Positions 18,612 to 27,685 are shown, counted from the stretch's first letter. The stretch is 64,000 nucleotides of DNA from Candidatus Brocadiaceae bacterium S225 (GCA_007859995.1 SMSL01000004.1:62001-126000), one strand, 5' to 3'. Notes: generated from the letters alone by a model not told the origin. Translations and numbers: made by a program.

Positions 18612-18924
18612 ATGATGCCTGTAAATTATCAATCAGTAAATAAGAGCGCAATTAAGTGCAGAAATCAGTGGTCTTAAATTTCATAATTAACAGTATGTCC
18701 TGCATTTTATTTAGAAGAAAGTCAGGTTTATAAGAAATTTTGCTTGTAAAATTACTTTAAAGCTATATAAATCATGAGTATGTTATTAGAAATATTAGGT
18801 AACTGAGTATTTCTAATAACATAGTGTCTGTATATTTAACTGTTGTCTGAGTGGAAAATACAATAATCAGAAGTTCCGATATCGGAGAGAATTTCATTTA
18901 AATCTTAATATGAAGGAGTAAAAA
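18612..18924. other. intergenic region with a perfect 16-bp palindrome
   Basis: No gene. TATGTTATTAGAAATA (18779-18794) and its exact complement (18808-18823) flank a 13-base loop. No T-run follows on either strand, so an ordinary terminator is less likely than a regulatory hairpin or repeat. The SWIB gene promoter probably lies after it. Confidence 0.65.
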
Positions 18925-19251
18925 ATGGCAGAAGCAAAGGGATTGAGTAAACCGGTAAAGCTGAAAACTGAGCTGGCGGAGTTTCTAGGAAAAACAGAAC
19001 TTCCCAGGACAGAAATCACCAAAAAACTATGGGACTATATTAAAGCGAATAAACTTCAGACAAAGAGTGAAAATGGAAAAGCGGAGAACGCGGGTAAGTA
19101 CATTGTGACTGATGCTAAATTGCTCGCAATTTTCAAAAACACAAATTCAAAAAGCAAGTCAGGCAAGGTTACTAACCTTACAAAGCTGAAAGTGGGTCAG
19201 ACAATCGACATGATGCAGATGGCCGCTGTCGTCGGCGCAAACATAGAATAA
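18925..19251 (+). CDS. SWIB/MDM2-domain protein
   Basis: 108 residues, almost entirely a SWIB domain (about 8-90: SKPVKLKTELAEFLG, TKKLWDYIKANKLQ, YIVTDAKLLAIF). Eukaryotic SWIB proteins belong to chromatin remodellers. Stand-alone bacterial versions occur in chlamydiae, planctomycetes and others and are thought to be DNA-associated, but their role is not established. A lysine-rich tail segment (NSKSKSGKVTNLTKLK) interrupts the end of the domain. AAGGAGT ribosome binding site at about 18912-18918. Confidence 0.88.
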   Translation: MAEAKGLSKPVKLKTELAEFLGKTELPRTEITKKLWDYIKANKLQTKSENGKAENAGKYIVTDAKLLAIFKNTNSKSKSGKVTNLTKLKVGQTIDMMQMAAVVGANIE

Positions 19252-19303
19252 GCATAAAGTGTTGGGCTGTATTTGAATAATGCGGCCCGAACTGAAAACG
19301 TAA

Positions 19304-19384
19304 AAACGGGGTCAATTCTTTGTCGTTGACAGTTACTAAGACTGGAAAGTCTTGCTTGTCAATTATAAAGAATTGACCCCGTTT
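19304..19384. repeat. nested palindromic repeat with 18-bp arms
   Basis: AAACGGGGTCAATTCTTT (19304-19321) is matched exactly by its complement at 19367-19384. Inside lie a second inverted pair (TTGACA/TGTCAA) and a third (AAGACT-GGAA-AGTCTT), so the whole 81 bp can fold into one long hairpin. It resembles REP/RAYT-associated palindromes in style. No transposase is nearby. Confidence 0.8.
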
Positions 19385-19524
19385 CTGTTGTGGGAAAATG
19401 TCATTTGTCGGTGCCTGACCCAGATCGGGTAAATAGAACATCGATGTCGGAAACGATCTGGAAAAAGGCTCCCTGATGATTTGCTGACATTATTAAAATA
19501 CCAGTCACACATTTTGAGATTACT

Positions 19525-19827
19525 ATGAAAAAAACGTTTAAATTGACCCACCCTACCACTAAAGTTCCCAGGCTTGTTGAAGCCATTAAATATGAAGTGA
19601 AAAAATATCTAAAAAGAGAACGCAGAAAGGACCTGCCCAAAGGTGCCGATTTTTGGGATTTTGACTGTCGGATGGGTGTTGATGAGGAAAGTAGTGAGGT
19701 TGTTCATGTGTACGACATTAATAAATCCATTGATCAGGCCGAATTAAAACAACTCGAATCCTTTTATTTGGAAATTCTGGCCAAACCTGGTCATCGAATT
19801 AAAAAGCCAGGGAAGAGCAGCGAGTAG
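19525..19827 (+). CDS. small conserved protein, DUF6172-like
   Basis: 100 residues, basic N-terminal half (KKTFKLTHPTTKVPRL...YLKRERRKDLPKG) and acidic C-terminal half. The pattern matches, from memory, the DUF6172 family of unknown function. No signal peptide, so cytoplasmic. It precedes a VF530 gene and a zinc-ribbon SDR gene on the same strand; the three may have arrived together. ATG start; the ribosome binding site is weak. Confidence 0.7.
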   Translation: MKKTFKLTHPTTKVPRLVEAIKYEVKKYLKRERRKDLPKGADFWDFDCRMGVDEESSEVVHVYDINKSIDQAELKQLESFYLEILAKPGHRIKKPGKSSE

Positions 19828-20027
19828 CTGTAGAAGATTGAGTACCTCAGGTTTCTACATGCCACTTTCAAGGTCTGGACATGATGCTCCTTTAAAAGGA
19901 ACAATCTACCTCAATATTGATATACATTGAAGTTTTCATTTCCACATCTCAAATAGAATGATAATTTTCAGACGTGTAAAAGATAAGCTATACTTAGCAA
20001 AAGACAAATACAATCCCGGTTAGAATT

Positions 20028-20249
20028 ATGAGTGAACAACAAGCGAATAACCCTCTGCACGGTGTGACCTTGGAACAAATTGTCAACAGCCTGGTTGAAC
20101 ATTATGGTTGGGACGAATTAGGCATACGCATCGATATCCGGTGTTTCAACAGCGATCCATCTGTGAAATCCAGTCTCAAGTTCCTTCGAAGAACGCCCTG
20201 GGCAAGAAAGAAAGTCGAGCGTTTATACCTCGCTACGAAAAAGGATTAA
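20028..20249 (+). CDS. VF530-family (DUF2132) small DNA-binding-like protein
   Basis: 73 residues, full length for the family. The [21 protein letters not shown] start and the [15 protein letters not shown] end are diagnostic. The structure known for the Vibrio homologue is a small helical fold proposed to bind DNA; the role is unproven. It lies 20 bases upstream of the SDR gene and is probably cotranscribed with it. Confidence 0.85.
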   Translation: MSEQQANNPLHGVTLEQIVNSLVEHYGWDELGIRIDIRCFNSDPSVKSSLKFLRRTPWARKKVERLYLATKKD

Positions 20250-20269
20250 TAATTTAAAGTCAGGTATTT

Positions 20270-21808
20270 ATGGAAAACAGAAAATATACATTGGAAGAGA
20301 TACAAAACTGTATCACAACCCTTGAAGCTTTGGTTGAAGATAGCGAACAACTTGTCTGTTTAAGCAAACAGGAGAAACAGAAACTATTTACTGCGGCGGG
20401 GAAAATTGCAAGGCCTTCGACTGAAGAGAGGAAAAAACGCCGTAAAGATGAAAAAATTGCGAAAAGTCGGGGTTTAAAGAAAGCGGACAGAATTGCCAGG
20501 CGCAATACGGGCATCCGTGATGCCAGGTTAAAAGATGTATTCAGTGCGCCGAAAGAGTTGTCGATGGACAGGATTGAATCGAGACTTAATCCGGAAGTGC
20601 TGAGTTCAGAACGCAATTGTTATGTCTGTAAAGCTGGGTTTACGACGCTCCATCATTTCTATGATTCGATGTGTAAATCCTGTGGTGACCTGAATTATAG
20701 GAAACGGTTTCAAACAGCACCGCTTAACGGGAGAGTTGCATTGATTACCGGCTCGCGGCTCAAGATTGGTTACCATGCGACATTGATGATGCTTCGTGCC
20801 GGTGCCACGGTGATTGCCACGACCCGTTTCCCGGTTGATTCGGCAGAGCGATTTGCAAAAGAAGATGATTTTGATAATTGGAAAGAACGTCTGCATATTC
20901 ATGGACTTGACCTGCGCCATACCCCAAGTGTGGAGATCTTTGCCAGCTACATCGAGCAAAGTTATGACCGGCTTGATATACTCATCAACAATGCGGCTCA
21001 GACAGTTCGACGTCCTCCGGGATTTTACACGCATTTGATCGAAAATGAGTCAAAACAGTTGCATCTCTTATCGGAAGATGTCCGGACTCTCCTTGGTAAC
21101 TACGAGGCCTGCAAAAGCCGGCTAACGGCGCTTTGCCAAAATGAACCTGAACAAGACGCTCTTCTGCCAGTTGCATGGCACGGACAAGGCTTCGGGATCG
21201 GATTGCGTGCTTCCGCAAAACTTTCTCAGATTCCATATAATTTCGACAACTCTATAGCTGCCGCGGAACTGTTTCCAAAGGGTGAACTTGATGTGGATCT
21301 TCAACAGGTTGATTTACGAAAAACAAATAGTTGGCGTCTTAAGCTTGGTGATATAGAAACACCGGAAATGCTGGAAGTTCAGTTGGTGAATGCGGTCGCC
21401 CCATTTGTATTGTGTAATCGACTGGCCAACTTGATGAAACGTGATAATACCGGGCAGAAACATATTGTGAATGTTACAGCGGTGGAAGGCAAGTTCTACC
21501 GATTTAAAAAGTCAGATCGCCATCCTCATACGAATATGGCGAAGGCTGCCTTAAATATGTTAACCCACACCTCGGCAGGTGATTTTGCAAAATATGGTAT
21601 TTTCATGAATGCAGTAGATACTGGTTGGGTGACAGATGAAGACCCGATAGCACTTTCTCAATTCAAACAAGACGTGCATGATTTTCAACCTCCATTGGAT
21701 ATTGTGGATGGAGCGGCAAGGGTTTGCGATCCGTTCTTTGATGGCATTCTTACCGGTAAGCATTGGGTCGGGAAATTTCTAAAGGACTACTTCCCAATCG
21801 ACTGGTAA
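20270..21808 (+). CDS. SDR-family oxidoreductase with N-terminal zinc-ribbon extension
   Basis: 512 residues, about twice a normal SDR. Residues 1-120 are charged and helical. A four-cysteine knuckle (NCYVC...MCKSCG, about 121-142) precedes a Rossmann domain starting at [22 protein letters not shown] (about 155). The dinucleotide motif is TGSRLKIG, the NNAA motif is present (LDILINNAA, about 238-246), and a probable catalytic lysine lies in [16 protein letters not shown]; a tyrosine of the classic YxxxK is replaced by T/N, so catalysis may differ. A long insert (about 250-360) separates the halves. Substrate unknown. Confidence 0.75.
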   Translation: MENRKYTLEEIQNCITTLEALVEDSEQLVCLSKQEKQKLFTAAGKIARPSTEERKKRRKDEKIAKSRGLKKADRIARRNTGIRDARLKDVFSAPKELSMDRIESRLNPEVLSSERNCYVCKAGFTTLHHFYDSMCKSCGDLNYRKRFQTAPLNGRVALITGSRLKIGYHATLMMLRAGATVIATTRFPVDSAERFAKEDDFDNWKERLHIHGLDLRHTPSVEIFASYIEQSYDRLDILINNAAQTVRRPPGFYTHLIENESKQLHLLSEDVRTLLGNYEACKSRLTALCQNEPEQDALLPVAWHGQGFGIGLRASAKLSQIPYNFDNSIAAAELFPKGELDVDLQQVDLRKTNSWRLKLGDIETPEMLEVQLVNAVAPFVLCNRLANLMKRDNTGQKHIVNVTAVEGKFYRFKKSDRHPHTNMAKAALNMLTHTSAGDFAKYGIFMNAVDTGWVTDEDPIALSQFKQDVHDFQPPLDIVDGAARVCDPFFDGILTGKHWVGKFLKDYFPIDW

Positions 21809-21905
21809 CCTTTACCTGTATTGTAGAAATAACTTGTCAGCATCTGTGTCTTAATTTCATTTATTTCGTTGCTAATTTAACCATTATTTTTACAATCGCA
21901 CAGTC

Positions 21906-22190
21906 ATGATAAGAAAAGAGAAAAATGGTAACTTTATAGAGAACGGTACTTTCTCTACAAAATATCAGTTCAGTGTCGGCAGGAAAATAAGCAAGACTAA
22001 GCTGTCAAAAGCCAAATACAACTCTTTACTGCAATTACAAAGTCTTGATCCGGTAAAAATTATGACTGACCAGGAGAAAAGCAGGACTTGGTGGATGTAT
22101 CAAGATCTATTTTATATTGAGAATGAAGACATATCCGGGGATGAAGTAAAAGCTTTTGCCCTGGAAGAATTCGGAAAGAAAAAGAGATAA
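21906..22190 (+). CDS. hypothetical small protein, first of a pair
   Basis: 94 residues, basic N-terminal half and acidic end. No domain recognised and no signal peptide. It ends two bases before the next ATG, which supports a real two-gene unit. Both genes have ordinary codon use for the region. Confidence 0.55.
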   Translation: MIRKEKNGNFIENGTFSTKYQFSVGRKISKTKLSKAKYNSLLQLQSLDPVKIMTDQEKSRTWWMYQDLFYIENEDISGDEVKAFALEEFGKKKR

Positions 22191-22192
22191 CA

Positions 22193-22420
22193 ATGGAAGA
22201 ATTTCCCAGAAAATTAACCGCGTATTTAGATACACTTGATGAGAAAAAGAGGGATGAGAAGACCAGACTGTTTCAATCATTAGTCGAAAAAGCTCAATCC
22301 AATAAATTTCAGAGTCCACGTTTCTGGGCGATGAGGCAGATCCTCTCAGGTAGATCGCTGGAACAAATAAAAAGAAATATTAAAAAAAGAACTACAGCGA
22401 AAGCGGATAGACATAAATAG
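22193..22420 (+). CDS. hypothetical small protein, second of a pair
   Basis: 75 residues, strongly charged and probably helical, with a lysine/arginine-rich tail (QIKRNIKKRTTAKADRHK). ATG three bases after the preceding stop. No family recognised. The tight spacing suggests it works with, or is coupled to, the upstream small gene. A small regulatory or toxin-antitoxin-like pair is conceivable but not supported by a motif. Confidence 0.5.
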   Translation: MEEFPRKLTAYLDTLDEKKRDEKTRLFQSLVEKAQSNKFQSPRFWAMRQILSGRSLEQIKRNIKKRTTAKADRHK

Positions 22421-22481
22421 AGAACAATTGGAACAGGTTAGTATGGAAAAAAGAGGATATTGCAGCAACAAATTAAAAAAA

Positions 22482-22624
22482 TGGTGTGCGTGACTATTCT
22501 TTCAAACTGACATCTCATTGCACTAACAAAATCAGAAAAACAAAAAAGTTAAAATTTCTAAAATGCTAATAAAATAAAATCAAAAAGATAGAATAATCAA
22601 TACTCACAAAAGTCACGCACACCA
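22482..22624. mobile_element. MITE-like element with 14-bp inverted ends
   Basis: TGGTGTGCGTGACT (22482-22495) is repeated exactly inverted at 22611-22624. The 143-bp unit is very AT-rich inside and has no coding capacity. The rest of the 22421-22953 gap shows no gene. A non-autonomous transposon is the simplest reading; no target duplication could be fixed. Confidence 0.6.
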
Positions 22625-22953
22625 CATAGAAAATTGTATAACAAATCAGAAAAAAAGCAAGTGAAAAACCAAGAATTATGTCACTCTTTTGATACAAGAA
22701 ACCAAGAGCTAATGGCATGAAATAACTGTCTTGGTATTAAACAAACCGGAGGCGGTGTGTCAAAAATCAAATCAACACTTCAAAGTGTTTTTAGCATCTC
22801 CAAAGTCCGTATCCGAAAATACCACAACACCTTACAGCCTGCAACAACCAGTTTCTTCTTTTGTGCTATTTGATCAGGTGCACTTATTGCGACATTCTTG
22901 TGATAGATAAAGAGGTATCTTCACTGATAAATTTAACAATCAGGACCCGCCTC

Positions 22954-23586
22954 CTATTGTGTCTTATTAACTGAACGGACCGGGCGGACACGATTGCGGG
23001 CATTATCGTATACCCAGCATGCATTACCTCCGCCGTAGCCGCCAGTGAAGCGCACGCTCCATGCACCATCCATAAAACCGGCACTGTCATTTTCGTCGCC
23101 TGTCCAGATACCGGTCTGTTTCGCATCAAATACTGGGTCTACGTAAAGGCCGCTGGGATTTATGTTTGGCGCCAGCAGTGATATTGCTTCTTCCACAGTA
23201 GGCAGTCTCCAGTCTGAATACCCGGCATATCCGTTGTCGTTTAAATCTTTTACCCATTGCTTCGCTTTAGACCAATCCATTTCTTCGTCAGAGCCGGACT
23301 GATGCCAGACCAGGCCAGTGGTATGGTCTGTTACCACGCTATCTCCACTTACAGACTTGTTTTCATAACTATTTTTGATTGTACTATGTCCGTAAAATCC
23401 ATAATTATGTTTATTGACGATAAAAACGTTCGAGATATGCTGCACTTGCAAAGCAATTAAATCTCTATAAGTCGAACGTAGAACTATTTGTGATTTTTCT
23501 TCTGCCTTTATTATAACAGGAGCAGAAAGAAGCACAAATGATATGATTAGAAGATGTAGTGGTAGGTGTTTTTTCATTTTATACAT
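22954..23586 (-). CDS. exported DUF1566 (Lcl C-terminal domain) protein
   Basis: 210 residues with a signal peptide (about 1-28). The mature protein has the DUF1566 pattern: TGLVWHQSGSDEEMDWSKAKQWVKDLN, YSDWRLPTVEEAISLL, and an end block WSVRFTGGYGGGNACWVYDNARNRVRPVRS. Such domains resemble FGE/C-type-lectin-like folds and are common in exported proteins of unknown role. Convergent with no close partner. Confidence 0.85.
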   Translation of the reverse strand: MYKMKKHLPLHLLIISFVLLSAPVIIKAEEKSQIVLRSTYRDLIALQVQHISNVFIVNKHNYGFYGHSTIKNSYENKSVSGDSVVTDHTTGLVWHQSGSDEEMDWSKAKQWVKDLNDNGYAGYSDWRLPTVEEAISLLAPNINPSGLYVDPVFDAKQTGIWTGDENDSAGFMDGAWSVRFTGGYGGGNACWVYDNARNRVRPVRSVNKTQ

Positions 23587-23905
23587 TTATTAGAAGAATT
23601 AGAAAAATAAGAGAAAATTTTGAAAACACCGATTATAAACACAGCAGGGAATTAGGCAAGTTTATTTTGATTCAGGTTGGACATACTACAATATTTACTG
23701 AAATAATTGTTCCGTTTTGAAACTATGGTAAACGCATATACATGCATCTAAATATTAATGAAAATGAGGTGGCAGCTGCCTTTTGACAAATTAAAAATGT
23801 AAAGAAAAAAAGTGGATATTTTTCAGAAAACAGGGAGAATAGACATGGAAAAATTGGGGGAAGTATAAGCGACGTTTATGGTAAATTAACAGAAAGGGGC
23901 TGTAC
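23587..23905. other. intergenic region without recognised features
   Basis: AT-rich divergent spacer between the DUF1566 gene and the helical-repeat gene. It should contain both promoters. No hairpin, repeat or gene stood out. Confidence 0.5.
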
Positions 23906-24688
23906 ATGAGTATAGCAGATAGTAATTCAGAAAAGAATCAAACCATTAAGGAAAAATTCGTAGACAGAGAGGTCTTCGGAAATATAAGTTCATTAATGGA
24001 AAGGATCATCAAGTGTGAAAAAAAAGAGGTCTCCATTGAAAGGGATATCCTGGGTTCCATGACTACATTAATGGAAGATATTATCAAAAGCGGCCGGAAG
24101 GATGGATCGGCTGAGAGAGAGGTCCTTGAACGTACCGGCGCATTAATGGAGTCGATAAAAGGAGATAAGGACTGTGAGTTATTCAATGAGATAGAAAACC
24201 TGTACAAATATCGCATTGATATTCCGGAAATGAAAGATATGAAAGTCCATGAAAAGGTAAAATCATGCAGAGGTGATGTTCTGGAAAAAGAAAGAGAAAG
24301 AGTCATTAAAGAGATAAAGGAAAAAATCGCTGAACTGAAAGGGGAAGAGAATTTCAGTGAAATGATATTGGCAGATGGAGAGATATCCGAGGAGACAAAC
24401 AGAGTAAACCAGGCAGATATAGACGAAAGGATTGCGGAGCTGGAGAAATACTTGCCGGGCATTGAGAACGCGAGCGGTGAAATGCAGGAGATTTGTGAAT
24501 GGATACATGTTTCAAATTTCCTGCATGACAAGCTGCGGGAAAAGGGACATACGGTCTGGAATGACGACAAGGTGTATGTATGGGGGAGGACATCAACGTG
24601 GCAGGCAGTATTATTTGATGACGTGATATCTGAAATCTGCAACGACATGGAAATCCTTGAAGGCCAGAAGGACGAGTGGAAGATATAA
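23906..24688 (+). CDS. hypothetical helical protein with N-terminal repeats
   Basis: 260 residues, very rich in Glu and Lys and probably coiled-coil throughout. The first 90 residues hold three imperfect 27-30-residue repeats, each of the form (D/E)RE-(V/I)-(F/L)...LME-(R/D)-IIK. A later segment (about 140-210) has two heptad-like blocks. No signal peptide and no family recognised. AAAGGGG ribosome binding site near 23893. The repeats suggest a structural or binding role, but nothing more specific can be said. Confidence 0.65.
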   Translation: MSIADSNSEKNQTIKEKFVDREVFGNISSLMERIIKCEKKEVSIERDILGSMTTLMEDIIKSGRKDGSAEREVLERTGALMESIKGDKDCELFNEIENLYKYRIDIPEMKDMKVHEKVKSCRGDVLEKERERVIKEIKEKIAELKGEENFSEMILADGEISEETNRVNQADIDERIAELEKYLPGIENASGEMQEICEWIHVSNFLHDKLREKGHTVWNDDKVYVWGRTSTWQAVLFDDVISEICNDMEILEGQKDEWKI

Positions 24689-24864
24689 TCTGAAAAAGCA
24701 CGAATTTTAACATGGTTATAATTAACGCAGAGTGCGCTGAGAACACAGAGAGGATAACAGATGCAGCACTGTTAAAATATACCAAATGCTAAACAAAGAT
24801 ATTTGGAATTTAATATTAACCTTTGATTAGCTGGCAATTTGCAGAGTTGTTTAAATAGCTAGTG

Positions 24865-24935
24865 TAGGGTGGGCACTGCCCACCAATAACATTCTACAAT
24901 TCTAAAATAATGGTGGACAGTGCCCCCCCCCCCTA
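24865..24935. repeat. inverted repeat with an 11-C homopolymer
   Basis: GGGTGGGCACTGCCCACC near 24867-24884 faces TGGTGGACAGTGCCCC from 24911, giving a self-complementary unit of about 71 bp. The right arm carries eleven consecutive C (24923-24933). It lies between convergent genes and could stop transcription from both sides. Confidence 0.7.
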
Positions 24936-24962
24936 CTATACCACGTTAAGAATCCCGACAGT

Positions 24963-25673
24963 CTACATCAATCTTCCTATCAAACCGGAGATGGCGCTCT
25001 CGACATGTAGAGTTCTTTCTCCCATATGAACGGCATTAAATCCACACTCAATTAATTTATTGATTTCATACGGGATGAAACCTCCTTCAGGGCCGACTGC
25101 AAGTGTTACCGGGCGGCCAACATTGTATGGGCACAGTTCTGATGCGTATGGGTGGGCGACAAAGGGCATAGTGTCTTTTATCATATCAGGCAGTTCATCT
25201 TCTACAAAAGGTTTAAACAACGGGCGAATTAAAACTTTCGGAACAATAGTGTCCTGTCCCTGTTCAAGCCCGGTAATGAGATATCTATTCAAATTTTTTT
25301 CTTCCAGCACAGGGCTTTTCCAGAAACTTTTCTCTACACGATATGAGTTAACTACAATGATTTTCTTGATCCCCATAGCACTTGCCTGAGTAATAACACG
25401 CTTAAAAACCCTCGGCCTCACCATGGAGAACATGAGTGTAAGTTGTAGAGGTGCAGGTGGTTCCCTGTCCAGGGTCACATCCATTTCAATCTTATCTTTT
25501 TCTATGCTTGTAATTCTGCCACATCCGATATTTCCATTTACCAACCCGACACGCAGTTCATCTCCAACCGATGACTTATTTACATCGCGGATGTGCTCAA
25601 GGCGGTGATCCCGAATGTGTACCGGCCCGGTATCTTCTATAAAATCATTTTTAGACAGGATGATCAGGTTCAT
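24963..25673 (-). CDS. rsmE: 16S rRNA (uracil-1498-N3)-methyltransferase
   Basis: SPOUT-family enzyme that methylates U1498 in helix 44 of 16S rRNA using SAM. 236 residues, normal length. A PUA-like N-terminal domain (about 1-70) is followed by the SPOUT knot with LAVGPEGGFIPYEI (about 191-204) and the C-terminal MGERTLHVESAISGLIG block (LR.ETA type). No dedicated operon partner; convergent with the helical-repeat gene. Confidence 0.92.
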   Translation of the reverse strand: MNLIILSKNDFIEDTGPVHIRDHRLEHIRDVNKSSVGDELRVGLVNGNIGCGRITSIEKDKIEMDVTLDREPPAPLQLTLMFSMVRPRVFKRVITQASAMGIKKIIVVNSYRVEKSFWKSPVLEEKNLNRYLITGLEQGQDTIVPKVLIRPLFKPFVEDELPDMIKDTMPFVAHPYASELCPYNVGRPVTLAVGPEGGFIPYEINKLIECGFNAVHMGERTLHVESAISGLIGRLM

Positions 25674-26258
25674 AAATCCATTATAATTTTTTCAATGCTA
25701 ATCAGATATAATCCGTGACAATTAGTGGAATTTGTGTCTGAAAATATTTTACATTTAACTGGCTTCATTACAAGGGTTTATCATACATAAAAGCAGAGAT
25801 CACGGAGAAAACAAAAACGTGGACAAAAAAATTAATTAGACAGGATAACAGGATAAAACAGAAATTGAGGATTTTGAATTGTCGTAACCGGCAACTCGCA
25901 CTTTCTGACACAAACCTCGCAACCCGCAACCCGTAACCCGCAGTCAATCAACCTCTTTCTCCAAGCTGATACGAATAATCAAGTAGGTATGAAGCTGAAG
26001 TAAAAAATTACCTGCCAATGCAGGTATTATTTACCATATCAAAGTCTTCTCCGGTTGTGACTGAAGAGTGTAGAGTCAATGTGCATAATATGTTATACGA
26101 ATTGTCCGTGGTCTGGCATACCATTAGCTTTTAAGCAAAGCAGGCTTTAATAACGTCTCGTAGAATTTTGAAGAGATGTGAAATTTTTTTGTAACAGTGC
26201 TTTGAATTGCTCAAGTGAATAGTTCAACTCTATTTTTATAGTATAAAGGAGAGGAATA
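25674..26258. other. 585-bp gap without recognised gene
   Basis: Separates divergent rsmE and the EF-hand gene. A short run of CGCAACCCGCAACCCG units near 25918-25942 is the only local repetition seen. The EF-hand promoter must lie in the last part. Confidence 0.5.
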
Positions 26259-27035
26259 ATGGATGGCATATCTACAGGGAACCTGTTATTCGGTTTAAAT
26301 CAAGCTAAATCTATTGAGAACAAACTTAGTAGATTTATCAGCAAAAAAGATACTGACGGTGACAATGCTCTGACTATCAAGGAGTTAGGTGTTGGCAAAG
26401 ATATCTTCGACAGGATTGATAAAAATGGTGATGGTCAAGCTGATAAATTTGAGATCATTATCGCGGCACACAATCGTTCTAAAGGTATGTTGGATGCCGG
26501 AAAATCAGATGTATCAATAAATATCTTCGACAGGATTGATAAAGATGGTGATGGTGAAGTTGATAAAGCTGGTCTCGATATCGCTGATCACGGTCGTGCT
26601 GATGCTGTTGATGAAAGGATAAATCAATTACTAAGTACAAAAGACACCAACGGTAACGGTTCGTTGGATGCCGGAGAATTAGGTGTGCCTGAAGCTGCCT
26701 TCAAACGGATTGATAAAAATGGTGATGGCCAGGTCGGTATAGGAGAACTCAATATCGATGCTCGCAATAAAATCGCTGCACGCAATCGTGTAGATGCGGT
26801 CAATGAAAAGATAAGTCATTTATTAAGTAAAAAAGACACCAACGGTAATGGTTCGTTGGATGCAGGAGAGTTAGGTATGCCCAAAGATGTTTTCAACAAG
26901 ATTGATAAAGATGGTAACGGTCAAGTTGGAAGGTACGAGCTCAATGCCGCTGCTCGCGCTCGTTCTGCTATTAATGACCTGCTAGGTAATATTCTGCCGA
27001 ACAAAGAACCTTCAAAATTAAATGCCATTGCGTAA
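26259..27035 (+). CDS. EF-hand calcium-binding protein with seven loops
   Basis: 258 residues made of repeated calcium loops. Seven match the DxDxDG-type EF-hand: DTDGDNALTIKE, DKNGDGQADKFE, DKDGDGEVDKAG, DTNGNGSLDAGE (twice), DKNGDGQVGIGE and DKDGNGQVGRYE. Two roughly 70-residue units (about 120-180 and 185-245) are near-copies of each other, showing recent internal duplication. There is no signal peptide or anchor, so the site of action is uncertain. AAGGAGAGG ribosome binding site at about 26247-26255. Probable role is calcium buffering, sensing or an adhesive scaffold; partners are unknown. Confidence 0.88.
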   Translation: MDGISTGNLLFGLNQAKSIENKLSRFISKKDTDGDNALTIKELGVGKDIFDRIDKNGDGQADKFEIIIAAHNRSKGMLDAGKSDVSINIFDRIDKDGDGEVDKAGLDIADHGRADAVDERINQLLSTKDTNGNGSLDAGELGVPEAAFKRIDKNGDGQVGIGELNIDARNKIAARNRVDAVNEKISHLLSKKDTNGNGSLDAGELGMPKDVFNKIDKDGNGQVGRYELNAAARARSAINDLLGNILPNKEPSKLNAIA

Positions 27036-27120
27036 TCTCTCTTTAAACATGGACAGACGCTAATTATCTAAATAGTGCCTGTCCATATTTGTTCTATTCG
27101 TTTGGCTAACGGCTAGTTTA

Positions 27121-27375
27121 TTAATAATGATGTCTACAAGAAAGAATATGAAGAGAGTTTTCTTCAACTCGATATACAATTCTATGTTCATGATCAATTC
27201 GGCGACTCCAAAACCCTGATAAATCAAACTTCAGAGGCTCAGGTTTGCCTATGCCGTCATAAGAGTTTCTCAAAATGTCTTTAATCAATTGATTAACCTT
27301 CTTAAGGATTTTTTTATTTTCTGATTGCCAATAAAGATAGTCCTCCCAGGCATTTGGATGAAATATTATTTTCAT
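27121..27375 (-). CDS. yoeB: toxin of YoeB family
   Basis: 84 residues, full length. Ribosome-associated mRNA interferase of the RelE superfamily. The start MKIIFHPNAWEDYLYWQ and the end SRRIDHEHRIVYRVEENSLHILSCRHHY (catalytic Glu/Arg/His/Tyr region) are diagnostic. It overlaps the antitoxin gene by four bases, so it is translationally coupled. It should be held inactive by the upstream YefM. Confidence 0.93.
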   Translation of the reverse strand: MKIIFHPNAWEDYLYWQSENKKILKKVNQLIKDILRNSYDGIGKPEPLKFDLSGFWSRRIDHEHRIVYRVEENSLHILSCRHHY

Positions 27376-27632
27376 TCATCATCCTTAATTAATTCTCTCT
27401 CTGTTCCCTTTCCGTCATAAAAACTTTTGATGCTCTCTCTTAGCCTTTGAGCATTTTTAGGATTTTTTAAAAGGTACGACGTTTCCTCTATTGATGAATA
27501 GTCTTCATAAGAAACCAGAACGAGGTTATCACGATTTTTCCTTGTAATAATAATTGGTTCATGATTTTCACAAACCTTATCCAAAGTTGATTTTAAATTT
27601 CTCCGTAAGTCACTATAATTTATTGCATTCAT
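27372..27632 (-). CDS. yefM: antitoxin of YefM family
   Basis: 86 residues. The Phd/YefM N-terminal DNA-binding fold is clear (NAINYSDLRRNLKSTLDKVCENHEPIIITRKNRDNLVLVSYEDY), and the acidic C-terminal tail is the toxin-binding part. It is the first gene of the pair and should repress its own operon with the toxin as corepressor. A matching palindrome lies 32 bases upstream of its ATG. Confidence 0.93.
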   Translation of the reverse strand: MNAINYSDLRRNLKSTLDKVCENHEPIIITRKNRDNLVLVSYEDYSSIEETSYLLKNPKNAQRLRESIKSFYDGKGTERELIKDDE

Positions 27633-27663
27633 ATCTACTCCTTTAAAAAGTTCATTTTATTGA

Positions 27664-27685
27664 ATTGTACTTATTTGAGTACAAT
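27664..27685 (-). promoter_or_regulatory. probable YefM operator
   Basis: ATTGTACT (27664-27671) and its exact complement AGTACAAT (27678-27685) are separated by six bases. The half-sites contain the TGTAC core of the TGTACA motif bound by E. coli YefM. The position, 32-53 bases upstream of yefM, fits promoter overlap. Confidence 0.75.
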
